Source: Methanosarcinales archaeon (GTDB lineage Archaea; Halobacteriota; Syntropharchaeia; Alkanophagales; Methanospirareceae). Taken from it: a stretch of DNA of 14,910 nt. The position numbers and the translations under genes were made by a program. Within the stretch, counting starts at the first letter, position 1, and every line of letters begins with the position of its first letter. The notes under the pieces were generated by a model, which was not told the origin of the DNA, did no database searches, and saw only the letters and a program-made list of their open reading frames with translations. Shown in pieces: positions 1 to 6,134 of this stretch. The stretch spans positions 1 to 14,910 of the forward strand of contig JAODGR010000005.1 of the NCBI GenBank assembly GCA_025464275.1, written 5' to 3'.

Positions 1-449
1 GGTAATACCACAATAGTTCCATCCCCGGTCTTTATGCGCGTCTTTCTGAGCGTGACATCGATGATCTCTCCCCTGTATTTCATCGTCTCAATTTCATCAC
101 CGATATTAAAGTGCCTGTCCAGCAGGAGAAATATTCCCGCCACCGCATCACCCAGGGCATCCTTGACGGCTAAGGCAACCGCAGCCCCAGCTAACACAGA
201 AGCACCAATGAGGGGCATGAAAATCTCTTCCAGTTTCAGTTCATGCGTGACATAAATCAGAACAGCGAACCATAGAGCATAGACTACAACTCTGCGTAAG
301 AGGTTCTGAGCATCCAGAGGTAGACCAGTAGTGCTTAGGAATCTCCTGATAAATCTATTAATTATGCCAATCACGAAGAAAGCGACTACTAAGACCAGTA
401 TCACCTTCAAATACGGCATAACCGCTTGAAATATACTCATTATGTACAT
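1..449 (-). CDS. MscS-family mechanosensitive ion channel, N-terminal part (runs off the left edge)
   Basis: This is a small-conductance mechanosensitive channel of the MscS family, a cell-membrane pore that opens under turgor. My translation of the minus strand gives about 149 residues, open at base 1. There is one clear hydrophobic helix near the N-terminus (PYLKVILVLVVAFFVIGI) and a second around residues 50-65. The family's pore helix follows: GASVLAGAAVALAVKDALG, then AVAGIFLLLDRHFNIGD, which leads into the beta domain. The glycine/alanine-rich pore helix followed by F-x-I-GD is diagnostic. The cytoplasmic C-terminal portion lies outside the window. ATG codons at 449 and 440 are in frame. 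A GTG at 455 has an AGGATAG about 8 bases upstream, so the exact start is open. The two membrane genes upstream on the same strand may be unrelated, because a T-rich gap separates them. Confidence 0.88.
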   Translation of the reverse strand, partial: MYIMSIFQAVMPYLKVILVLVVAFFVIGIINRFIRRFLSTTGLPLDAQNLLRRVVVYALWFAVLIYVTHELKLEEIFMPLIGASVLAGAAVALAVKDALGDAVAGIFLLLDRHFNIGDEIETMKYRGEIIDVTLRKTRIKTGDGTIVVL

Positions 450-528
450 ATACACATATCCGTCTATCCTATTCCATTTCCCCCCGATGTGCACCCCTTA
501 CTCCCTTAAATTGATATTATCTTACAGG

Positions 529-570
529 CATCATTAAGATAAAAATAATAAAATTGAAACTTAACTTAAC
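529..570 (-). terminator. T-rich transcript end after the Ig-like membrane gene pair
   Basis: Read on the minus strand, the bases just after the stop of the 161-residue gene contain TTAAG-type repeats and then several T runs (CAATTTTATTATTTTTATC). This is the usual form of an archaeal intrinsic terminator, with no hairpin needed. It separates the membrane pair from the MscS gene. The call is inferred from base composition only. Confidence 0.4.
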
Positions 571-571
571 T

Positions 572-1057
572 TTAACCTTCAATCTTAACAAAAACTGGGA
601 TTTCCACTCTGCCACCGCTATGATAGACCTCTATTGCACCTCTATAATCCCCGGGGGTAATATTCGATTGGAGACTTAAATTGACAATAATGTATGGTGT
701 TTTATCAACATCCACAGTGATACTATCCTCAAAATCCTCGTTATTCTTGCTGAATTTTAACCAACTGACTATCGGTCCAGCTGCACTCAATCTCACTTCC
801 CTCTCACCCATTCCAGTTCCAATAGCTTCGATTGAAATGGTTTTCACTGTGGAATTCCCGGGTGATAGTGATACATCCAATTTCTGGGGTTCAACCACCA
901 CAGTTGGTGGTGTAGAAAGGAATAACAAAATACCAACTACAGACACAACCACAACCACAACTCCAACTGGAACAATTATAACAGAAACATATAGCACCCT
1001 TTTACGTTCTTTATTCTGCTCTTTCCACCAATCGTGAATTTTATTTTTATCTATCAT
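572..1057 (-). CDS. Single-pass membrane protein with an extracytoplasmic Ig-like (BACON/NEW3-type) domain
   Basis: I do not recognise a named family. The protein has 161 residues. A charged N-terminus (residues 1-20, rich in Lys, Arg and Glu) is followed by a strong helix at 21-47 that includes PVGVVVVVVSVVGILLF. The remaining roughly 110 residues are beta-rich. They begin VVVEPQKLDVSLSPGNS and end with TPGDYRGAIEV and IPVFVKIEG, which is the look of the last strands of BACON- or NEW3-like Ig domains. Positive-inside reasoning places the C-terminal domain outside the cell. NST, NLS and NIT sequons at about 68, 126 and 132 would fit archaeal N-glycosylation. Its ATG overlaps the stop of the upstream 343-residue gene (ATGA, 1054-1057), so the two are translationally coupled and probably work together, perhaps at the envelope. 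Function is unknown. Confidence 0.8.
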   Translation of the reverse strand: MIDKNKIHDWWKEQNKERKRVLYVSVIIVPVGVVVVVVSVVGILLFLSTPPTVVVEPQKLDVSLSPGNSTVKTISIEAIGTGMGEREVRLSAAGPIVSWLKFSKNNEDFEDSITVDVDKTPYIIVNLSLQSNITPGDYRGAIEVYHSGGRVEIPVFVKIEG

Positions 1058-2085
1058 TTTTTCTTTTTCTCCTTTACCTCTACTTCGACATTACCAGAGA
1101 TGAACCCTTCAGCAGATGCGGTCACAATCGCAATCCCGGGCTCTTCTGAGCTTAATTGCACTGTTGCTTCACCGTTTTCATCGGTTTCTTTATGATTATT
1201 ACTGAGATGACCCAAAGTGGTCTCAAAATTTATGTTTATCCCTTCCAGCGGGCTCTCACTCCTCTTCCAGACTCTTAATTTCTTTAATTCCTCATTGTTC
1301 CACAAATTCTTCAAATCTGCCCCATGCAATGCTTCCTTATTCAATAGTTTCTCCAAATCGCTCTCTTCCAATTCTCTCAATTTCCATACCATCAATTGTG
1401 CTGTAATCTTTGAACACTTTGGACTCGGACTTGAAGTAATTTCTATGGAGTCTGGATCAGCAGTAACTTCTACGTACCTGGTAATCCTCAAAAATCCATA
1501 GATTAAATCTCTTCTATGTCGAGTATATGTAATGAAGGCATCATAGCCACTCCACAGGCAAAGCCCTGCTAAAACAAGTGGTACTCCCGATCCAAGAATA
1601 ATAGACCACCAACAGGATATTTTCAAGATACGACATAGATAAAACGGGGATATAATAGAAAAAGGAATTAAGGAGATAAATATATTTGCATAGAATTCCG
1701 AATAACGATAATAGTTATCGGCCAGATAGTTAAAAGCATCCTCACCTATTCGCGTGAAATAATAAAAATGTTTGATATCGGATGAAGGGTATAAACTTTC
1801 TCGTTCTTTTTCAAGCTTATCGTATTCTAAACACTTTTTAAAGATGTGGTCTTCAATTACCCAGTGATGTACCCCATCAATGACCACTCCAAAAATAGTA
1901 CCTAATAAGATAATGAACCCCATTACACTCAGAAAGTCTGTGATTGAACCAAACGCCAGTGAACTCAAATCGGAGGAACTCAATACATCAAGCAGCATAA
2001 ACGCGCTCAATGCTGAGAAGAAGCCGGGAAATGTGTGCGATAGTAGCACTTCAAACCTAAATTGTGATGGTATCTCGGGCGGCAT
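1054..2085 (-). CDS. Polytopic membrane protein with a C-terminal, interrupted Big_1-like Ig domain
   Basis: This 343-residue protein is of unknown function. Hydrophobic segments lie near residues 18-33, 52-70, 133-152 and 160-180. A long charged loop (about 75-130) separates the two helix pairs, and RHRRD follows the last helix. From about 206 the sequence matches the pattern of bacterial Ig-like domain 1: VTADPDSIEI, SKITAQL, then GININFETTLGHLS, TDENGEATVQL and GIAIVTASAEG. A charged stretch of about 45 residues (232-278, rich in Leu, Glu and Lys) is inserted between the second and third of these strands. The protein ends in a Lys tail. By the positive-inside rule the Ig-like domain would sit in the cytoplasm, which is odd for this fold. 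The ATG at 2085 has only a weak AAGAA in front of it. It is followed by the coupled 161-residue gene. Confidence 0.8.
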   Translation of the reverse strand: MPPEIPSQFRFEVLLSHTFPGFFSALSAFMLLDVLSSSDLSSLAFGSITDFLSVMGFIILLGTIFGVVIDGVHHWVIEDHIFKKCLEYDKLEKERESLYPSSDIKHFYYFTRIGEDAFNYLADNYYRYSEFYANIFISLIPFSIISPFYLCRILKISCWWSIILGSGVPLVLAGLCLWSGYDAFITYTRHRRDLIYGFLRITRYVEVTADPDSIEITSSPSPKCSKITAQLMVWKLRELEESDLEKLLNKEALHGADLKNLWNNEELKKLRVWKRSESPLEGININFETTLGHLSNNHKETDENGEATVQLSSEEPGIAIVTASAEGFISGNVEVEVKEKKKK

Positions 2086-2130
2086 TTCTTATCACTCGTT
2101 GTTTTTGTTATTGCTGTAATTTACATTTTT

Positions 2131-2166
2131 GGTTACGGTTACGGTTATGGTTATGGATATAGATAT
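2131..2166. repeat. Degenerate tandem hexamer repeat (GGTTAY)
   Basis: Six hexamers in register: GGTTAC, GGTTAC, GGTTAT, GGTTAT, GGATAT, AGATAT. They lie between the end of herA and the start of the membrane-protein gene. Read on the minus strand, the AT-rich right end (ATATATCTATAT) may double as the promoter of the 343-residue gene. Confidence 0.75.
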
Positions 2167-2197
2167 ATGTTTTATTGGCTTTTTGGGAAGTTTTGCA

Positions 2198-3739
2198 TTA
2201 TAGTGAGAGCAGTCGGGCAAGTACACCCTTCTTCCCCCTGTGTACCCCACTCTCACCCCTACCCTCACTCTCACCCCCATTCCCACCCTCACCCTCACCC
2301 CCGCTCTCACTCCCATTCCACTTATCATTCATACCAGAGATACCGGAACCAGCCTCTCCCACCGCTCTACCACCGTGCTCACTACGCCTCACACGGATAT
2401 CCACAAGTACGGGCATCTCTATGCCTGGACTCGAGAGCAATGCCACACCCTGCGGAATCCTCTTTATCTCCTCCTCCATCTCACTGCTCATGAACTCCAG
2501 ACCCTTGCTCAGTGCCTTTATATCATTTGGATTTGTGATACGCAGGATTATCTGCGTATTGCACTGCGAGATGACATTCTTATCCACCCGTGCGGGTCGC
2601 TGTGAGATGACCAGCAGTCCAACACCGAATTTCCTACCCTCTGAAGCGATGGTCCTGAGGATATTCGAGCTCACCGCCTTCTCGAACCCACGTTCAGGAC
2701 AGAAATTGTGCGCCTCCTCCACCACAAGCATCAGTGGCGGTATCTTATTCATCTTCCTACCCTCAAATACCTCTTTACATATCCTGTAAACTATTAAGCG
2801 CTGCAAATCGGGGTCTGCACCCTTCATATCTATTATGGAGGCATGCCCCTCCTTCACCAGCTCCTCTATCCTGGTTGGGCTATCTGATAATATACCGGTC
2901 TCACGAATTCGCTCGAGGAAGTGAATAACCCGCCATCTCGCACTGCTCTTGCTCTCTGAGACCCTCCTGATGATGTCATCAATGGTGTAAAACTCCTTCT
3001 CCGATTTTATAGCATTTATGCTCTGATATAAAACGCCCAATTGCGCATCTGACATCGGGAACAGGTCATATAACTCGTTCACACTCAGGTTTATACCATC
3101 TATTCTGAATAATCTGTCCGCATTGGGATTGACGGAGAAGTTGGCGGGTGTATAGACGGTAACCCGGGAGGCATAGCCTCGTGGTGCAATCCTGTATTTC
3201 TCCATCTGTCTCCGCTCCCCTTCGCTCCGGTTCTCGTATTTCAACGTGATATACTCGCCATGAGGGTCTATGATGAGTAACGGCACATTCTTCTCCAGTA
3301 ATTCCTCTATCAGTACACCCGCGGTATACGACTTCCCGCTGCCCGTCTTCGCCAGAATACTGCAATGCTTCTGGATGAGTTCCTCCTTCCTTATATAGAC
3401 CGGTATATTACGACCCTCCAGTAGCCCCAGATAGATGCCCCCAGACCTCAATCCCAGTGTCTCAATGATGAATCCACGGTCAGCCTTGAATACCTTGCTA
3501 TCTCGTGCGACCGTGCTATTTGGCTGCATTAAAAAGCCACGGTCATCCTTGTAACCTATAACCTCTGCAACTGCTCTCTTCTTGTCCGTATCGGTCAGCT
3601 TCACCACGCGAGCCAGTATCCACCCATCCAGCTCGTTCCATACCTTTACATATTCATTTATCCTCACCTCACCACTCACTATGAACTCGAACTCGTGCAA
3701 CCGTACCTCGCCTGTTACTATCCCCGCTAACTTGTACAT
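2198..3739 (-). CDS. herA: HerA-type hexameric DNA translocase/helicase (FtsK-HerA superfamily ATPase)
   Basis: HerA pumps double-stranded DNA and, with the nuclease NurA, resects ends for recombinational repair. The protein has 513 residues, the normal size. An N-terminal HAS-barrel-like beta domain covers about 1-100, including GIVTGEV and GRNIPVYI. Walker A is AKTGSGKSYTAG (130-141), followed by LLIIDPHGEY (154-163). Walker B is LMLVVEEAHNF (336-346), followed by SEGRKFGVGLLVISQRP (366-382), a hallmark of the family with its Arg residues. The C-terminus carries a Gly/Ser/Glu-rich tail (about 455-500) encoded by degenerate repeats, then a short basic-hydrophobic end, GVLARLLSL. The gene starts at ATG 3739, 8 bases after the rps8e stop, with a GAGGTTGAT in the rps8e end as possible ribosome binding site. 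No nurA is visible in the window. Confidence 0.95.
   Translation of the reverse strand: MYKLAGIVTGEVRLHEFEFIVSGEVRINEYVKVWNELDGWILARVVKLTDTDKKRAVAEVIGYKDDRGFLMQPNSTVARDSKVFKADRGFIIETLGLRSGGIYLGLLEGRNIPVYIRKEELIQKHCSILAKTGSGKSYTAGVLIEELLEKNVPLLIIDPHGEYITLKYENRSEGERRQMEKYRIAPRGYASRVTVYTPANFSVNPNADRLFRIDGINLSVNELYDLFPMSDAQLGVLYQSINAIKSEKEFYTIDDIIRRVSESKSSARWRVIHFLERIRETGILSDSPTRIEELVKEGHASIIDMKGADPDLQRLIVYRICKEVFEGRKMNKIPPLMLVVEEAHNFCPERGFEKAVSSNILRTIASEGRKFGVGLLVISQRPARVDKNVISQCNTQIILRITNPNDIKALSKGLEFMSSEMEEEIKRIPQGVALLSSPGIEMPVLVDIRVRRSEHGGRAVGEAGSGISGMNDKWNGSESGGEGEGGNGGESEGRGESGVHRGKKGVLARLLSL
2245..2332. repeat. Degenerate GGGTGA/GAGAGT-type repeat encoding the HerA C-terminal tail
   Basis: The plus strand shows many copies of CCCTCAC, CTCACTC and CCCCCAC units; the minus strand reads GGTGAG/GGTGGG-like units. 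The repeat is translated as a Gly/Ser/Glu-rich low-complexity tail in HerA residues of about 466-498. It probably grew by slippage. Confidence 0.7.
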
Positions 3740-3747
3740 CTACTGAC

Positions 3748-4122
3748 TCAAATCAACCTCGCATTCACTACTCCATCCTGACCCGGTCTGCTCGTAACCT
3801 CCGCATCGCCCAGCTCGGTCTCTATCACTGCACCCTTCGTCACTATGTTCCGCCTGGTGTAGAACTGATTGGCGGGATTGTTCTTCACACTGATGATTCG
3901 TGCCTTCTTCGTCGTACCGCTTCGGGGGTCTGCTACATTGGCATATTCACACCGCAGCAGTCGCACTTTTATGTTACCCCCTCTCGTCCTTATTATCTTC
4001 TGCTTCTCACCACCGATGACCGTCTCCGCAGCCGGGCGACCCGCCTCGTACGCCTTCTTCTTCCTCTGACGGTGGTATCTTCCACCTGTGTATTTCCGGT
4101 TCGATCTACCCTGCCATCTCAT
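3748..4122 (-). CDS. rps8e: 30S ribosomal protein S8e
   Basis: S8e is an archaeal/eukaryotic small-subunit ribosomal protein. At 124 residues it has the archaeal length. Family hallmarks are the very basic N-terminus (MRWQGRSNRKYTGGRYH), RKKKAYEAGRPAAET, the RTRGGNIKVRLLR segment, and the C-terminal NPANQFYTRRNIVTKGAVIE block followed by TSRPGQDGVVNARLI. The ATG at 4122 has GGTGAT about 5 bases in front of it, a good archaeal ribosome binding site. It sits between the zinc-ribbon gene and herA in one minus-strand run, so the four genes may be co-transcribed from the sua5 promoter. Confidence 0.97.
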   Translation of the reverse strand: MRWQGRSNRKYTGGRYHRQRKKKAYEAGRPAAETVIGGEKQKIIRTRGGNIKVRLLRCEYANVADPRSGTTKKARIISVKNNPANQFYTRRNIVTKGAVIETELGDAEVTSRPGQDGVVNARLI

Positions 4123-4150
4123 CTCTCATCACCCATCCTCTCTCACTCTC

Positions 4151-4175
4151 TCACACTCACGGCTCACACTCACGG
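4151..4175. repeat. Direct repeat TCACACTCACGG, two copies
   Basis: Copies at 4151-4162 and 4164-4175 are separated by one base. They lie over the stop codon of the zinc-ribbon gene and the start of the gap before rps8e. Shorter TCAC/TCTC units continue toward 4135. Confidence 0.7.
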
Positions 4176-4331
4176 ACCCACGAATCCACACTCCTCACAC
4201 CTGTATAAATTACCCTGCTTCCTGCACTTCGCACATCTACCTATCTCTACCTTCCCGCAGTTCGGGCACGGAAAGACCGTGTAGCCCTTCTCCAGCAGTT
4301 TCGCTCTGCAGGATGTGCAATATTCTATCAT
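4170..4331 (-). CDS. Small zinc-ribbon protein (COG2888/HVO_2753-type, predicted RNA-binding)
   Basis: I found this by translating the minus strand. It is 53 residues, starting MIEYCTSCRAKLLEKG and ending RCEECGFVGP. It has four CxxC pairs (Cys 5/8, 22/25, 33/36 and 45/48), enough for two zinc ribbons. The spacing, with PCPNCGK in the middle and CxxCGF at the end, matches the archaeal predicted zinc-ribbon RNA-binding protein family linked to translation. In many archaea this gene stands next to elongation factor 1-beta; here it stands before rps8e, and no EF1-beta is present. Its first 95 bases lie inside the 3' end of sua5 in another frame, which is why simple gene callers may miss it. The dense, regular cysteine pattern makes a chance reading very unlikely. 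Confidence 0.88.
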   Translation of the reverse strand: MIEYCTSCRAKLLEKGYTVFPCPNCGKVEIGRCAKCRKQGNLYRCEECGFVGP

Positions 4332-4941
4332 ACTCCGCTCCTTTCCTCTCTATCCTTATCCCTGCCCCCCGCGCCATGTCTATTACCGTGGAGGGTATAC
4401 CATATTTACATCTACCCCCGTTTATAATAATATCTGCCTTTATCTTCACTTCCTCTATGCATCTCGGTGGCTTCTCACCTGTAAGATTCGCACTCGTGGC
4501 TGTTATGGGTCCTGTCTCCTCTATTATTCGTGTTGCTATCCGATTCGCGGGGAATCGTATCCCCACAACCTGAGAATGCGCAGTTAAAATATCGGGTACT
4601 ATCTCCTTCTTCCTCAATAATACCGTCACAGGTCCGGGTAAGAGCCTGGTCAGGATACCACGGTGTGAAGGCTCCACATGCGCCACCTCAGCCAGCATCT
4701 CAAATGACGAGACTGCAATTGAGATGGGTTTGGCTAAACTCCTCCTCTTTATCCTGTATACCTTCATTACCGCATCCTCGGATAGCGCTGCAGCGCCCAG
4801 ACCATAGACCGTCTCGGTTGGGTAAATCACAGTCCCACCATTCTTAATCACCGATATCGCATCCCTGAGCTTAACCTCGAGTTCGAGCATAGCAACTGAA
4901 ACTGCAACTGCATCTGCAACCGTGACTGTGACCACCACCAC
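4237..4941 (-). CDS. sua5: L-threonylcarbamoyladenylate synthase, YrdC/Sua5 family
   Basis: The enzyme makes threonylcarbamoyl-AMP from threonine, bicarbonate and ATP, the first step of t6A modification of ANN-decoding tRNAs. The YrdC domain is complete: YPTETVYGLG (40-49), KRR followed by KPISI (65-75), LLPGPVTVLL (100-109), GIRFPAN (127-133), TSANLTGE (149-156) and PSTVID (183-188). No C-terminal Sua5 domain is present, so it is the short form. A GTG at 4941 has GGGAG 7 bases upstream; the ATG at 4890 has no ribosome binding site but better matches the usual family N-terminus. The extra residues 1-17 (Val/Ala/Thr-rich) come from a hexamer repeat. About 30 residues follow the conserved RKGAEY, and this tail overlaps the zinc-ribbon gene. 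The Bud32 kinase of the same pathway lies on the other side of the divergent promoter. Confidence 0.93.
   Translation of the reverse strand: MVVVTVTVADAVAVSVAMLELEVKLRDAISVIKNGGTVIYPTETVYGLGAAALSEDAVMKVYRIKRRSLAKPISIAVSSFEMLAEVAHVEPSHRGILTRLLPGPVTVLLRKKEIVPDILTAHSQVVGIRFPANRIATRIIEETGPITATSANLTGEKPPRCIEEVKIKADIIINGGRCKYGIPSTVIDMARGAGIRIERKGAEYDRILHILQSETAGEGLHGLSVPELREGRDR
4893..4928. repeat. Degenerate tandem hexamer repeat (CAACTG-like) at the sua5 5' end
   Basis: Six hexamers in register: CAACTG, AAACTG, CAACTG, CATCTG, CAACCG, TGACTG. A CCA run follows. If the GTG start is used, they encode a Val/Ala/Thr-rich N-terminal extension of Sua5. Confidence 0.75.
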
Positions 4942-4948
4942 AGCCTTA

Positions 4949-4953
4949 CTCCC
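4949..4953 (-). promoter_or_regulatory. Ribosome binding site supporting the GTG start of sua5
   Basis: The minus strand reads GGGAG here, 7 bases before the GTG at 4941. The alternative ATG at 4890 has no such motif, so this element favours the longer form. Confidence 0.45.
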
Positions 4954-4972
4954 TCAGCATGCCTATAATAGT

Positions 4973-4994
4973 TGAAAAGGATATAAAAATAAAG
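4973..4994. promoter_or_regulatory. Shared TATA-like block between sua5 and beta-RFAP synthase
   Basis: The plus strand reads GAAAAGGATATAAAAATAAAG, with a purine-rich BRE-like part and a TATAAAAA box. The minus strand reads TTTATTTTTATATCC. Archaeal transcripts begin about 25 bases from the box: near 5010 for the plus gene and near 4957 for sua5. Both positions fall just before usable starts (5034 and 4941). The assignment is inferred. Confidence 0.5.
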
Positions 4995-5033
4995 ATGAGT
5001 ATAACCTATATCTTATCTGTAACCATATGCAAT

Positions 5034-6134
5034 ATGCAAACCGGAGGTGTCAGTAGTACCGCTATCAATAGCAGTACCAGTACCAGCACCGGTGCCAGCA
5101 CCACCACCGATGGCGGTGTAACCGTAACAGTAACCGCACCCAGCAGGCTTCACTTCTCCCTCATAGACCTGAATGGCGGACTCGGTCGGGTAGATGGTGG
5201 AATCGGGGTTGCATTGCTTGAACCCTCACTGAAGATAAAGGTCTCTCATGCCGATTCTGAGACGGAAAAGGAGAATCCAGAGGAGGTAACGACTGTATTA
5301 GAGCGGATAAGGAGAGGAATCCCTGAATTGAGGCATCACCACTATAAGGTGGAGATACTGAGGGCATTGCCACATCATGTCGGGCTGGGCTCACGCACAC
5401 AGCTCGCACTGAGTGTGGCGAGGGCGATAAGTGTGCTTGAGGGCAGTGCTCGTGCTTTAAACACTTTTGAACTGGCAAAACTGGTAGGTCGCGGTGGTAC
5501 TTCTGGTATTGGTACCGCAGCATTTGATTGCGGTGGCTTCATACTCGATGGCGGGCACCCATTTAGGAGAGATATGCGCGCGGATGAATCAGATGCGGTA
5601 AGGGTGAAGCACTCTTTCCTGCCTTCTTCCGCATCTAAAGTCCCACCTCCTCCCGTGCTCTTCCAGCATCCATTACCCGATGACTGGTTCTTTGTGCTCG
5701 CTATTCCCCGGGTGAAGAGGGGTGCACACGGTGATGAGGAGGTGGACATCTTCAAGCGGAACTGCCCCATCGCACCTACGGAGGTGGAGAAGATATGCCG
5801 GTTAGTTCTGATGCGAATCCTGCCCTCGGTGATTGAGCGTGATATCTACACTTTTGGGGAGAGCCTGAGCATGATACAGCAGCTGGGGTTCAAGAGGCTC
5901 GAGGTGGAACTCCAGCACAGCATAATAAAATCACTCTTCGAGTTCTTTGATGCTCATGCACTGGGTTACGGGATGTCATCCTTCGGTCCCACCACCTATG
6001 GTGTGGTAAGGGGGGAGAAGAATGCGCGAGAGCTTGCTCAGCTGGCATCCCGGTTCCTGGCTGAGAGGCATGTACCGGCTTCTGTATATTATTCCAGTGT
6101 GAACAACCACGGAGCGACCGTAGAACTAAAATGA
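5034..6134 (+). CDS. mptG: Beta-ribofuranosylaminobenzene 5'-phosphate (beta-RFAP) synthase
   Basis: The enzyme joins p-hydroxybenzoate or p-aminobenzoate with PRPP, the committed step of the methanopterin side chain. It belongs to the GHMP-kinase fold. Seen here: APSRLHFSLIDLNGGLGRVD at the core N-terminus, the glycine loop LPHHVGLGSRTQLALSVA, and the family-typical GRGGTSGIGTAAFDCGGFI. The C-terminal SSFGPTTYGVV is also typical. The frame is open from an ATG at 4959, which would add 25 residues. The predicted transcript start near 5010 makes 5034 the first usable ATG, so I chose it (366 residues). Residues before the core are a Ser/Thr/Gly-rich stretch made by a hexamer repeat and are probably dispensable. 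The stop overlaps the bud32 ATG. Its product feeds the H4MPT used by Mtd. Confidence 0.93.
   Translation: MQTGGVSSTAINSSTSTSTGASTTTDGGVTVTVTAPSRLHFSLIDLNGGLGRVDGGIGVALLEPSLKIKVSHADSETEKENPEEVTTVLERIRRGIPELRHHHYKVEILRALPHHVGLGSRTQLALSVARAISVLEGSARALNTFELAKLVGRGGTSGIGTAAFDCGGFILDGGHPFRRDMRADESDAVRVKHSFLPSSASKVPPPPVLFQHPLPDDWFFVLAIPRVKRGAHGDEEVDIFKRNCPIAPTEVEKICRLVLMRILPSVIERDIYTFGESLSMIQQLGFKRLEVELQHSIIKSLFEFFDAHALGYGMSSFGPTTYGVVRGEKNARELAQLASRFLAERHVPASVYYSSVNNHGATVELK
5073..5108. repeat. Degenerate tandem hexamer repeat (AGTACC/AGCACC) in the beta-RFAP synthase N-terminus
   Basis: Units in register are AGTACC, AGTACC, AGCACC, GGTGCC, AGCACC, ACCACC. Weaker related units continue to about 5130. 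They encode the Ser/Thr-rich leader before the conserved GHMP core. Confidence 0.7.

Noticed and set aside
2175..2789. Plus-strand open frame of 204 codons opposite herA
   Set aside because: It is Pro/Ser-rich and antisense to the HerA tail repeat and ATPase core. HerA is unmistakable on the other strand.
4237..4331. A frameshift joining sua5 and the zinc-ribbon protein into one damaged gene
   Set aside because: The zinc-ribbon protein has its own ATG and a complete family-length sequence, and the Sua5 catalytic domain is already complete. Two overlapping genes explain the data better.
4959..5033. Beta-RFAP synthase starting at ATG 4959
   Set aside because: This would place the start upstream of the only TATA-like box and lacks a ribosome binding site. 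The added 25 residues do not resemble the family. It remains possible if another promoter exists.
5043..5049. GGAGGTG as the ribosome binding site of beta-RFAP synthase
   Set aside because: No start codon in the right frame follows at a useful distance. The bases encode part of the N-terminal leader.
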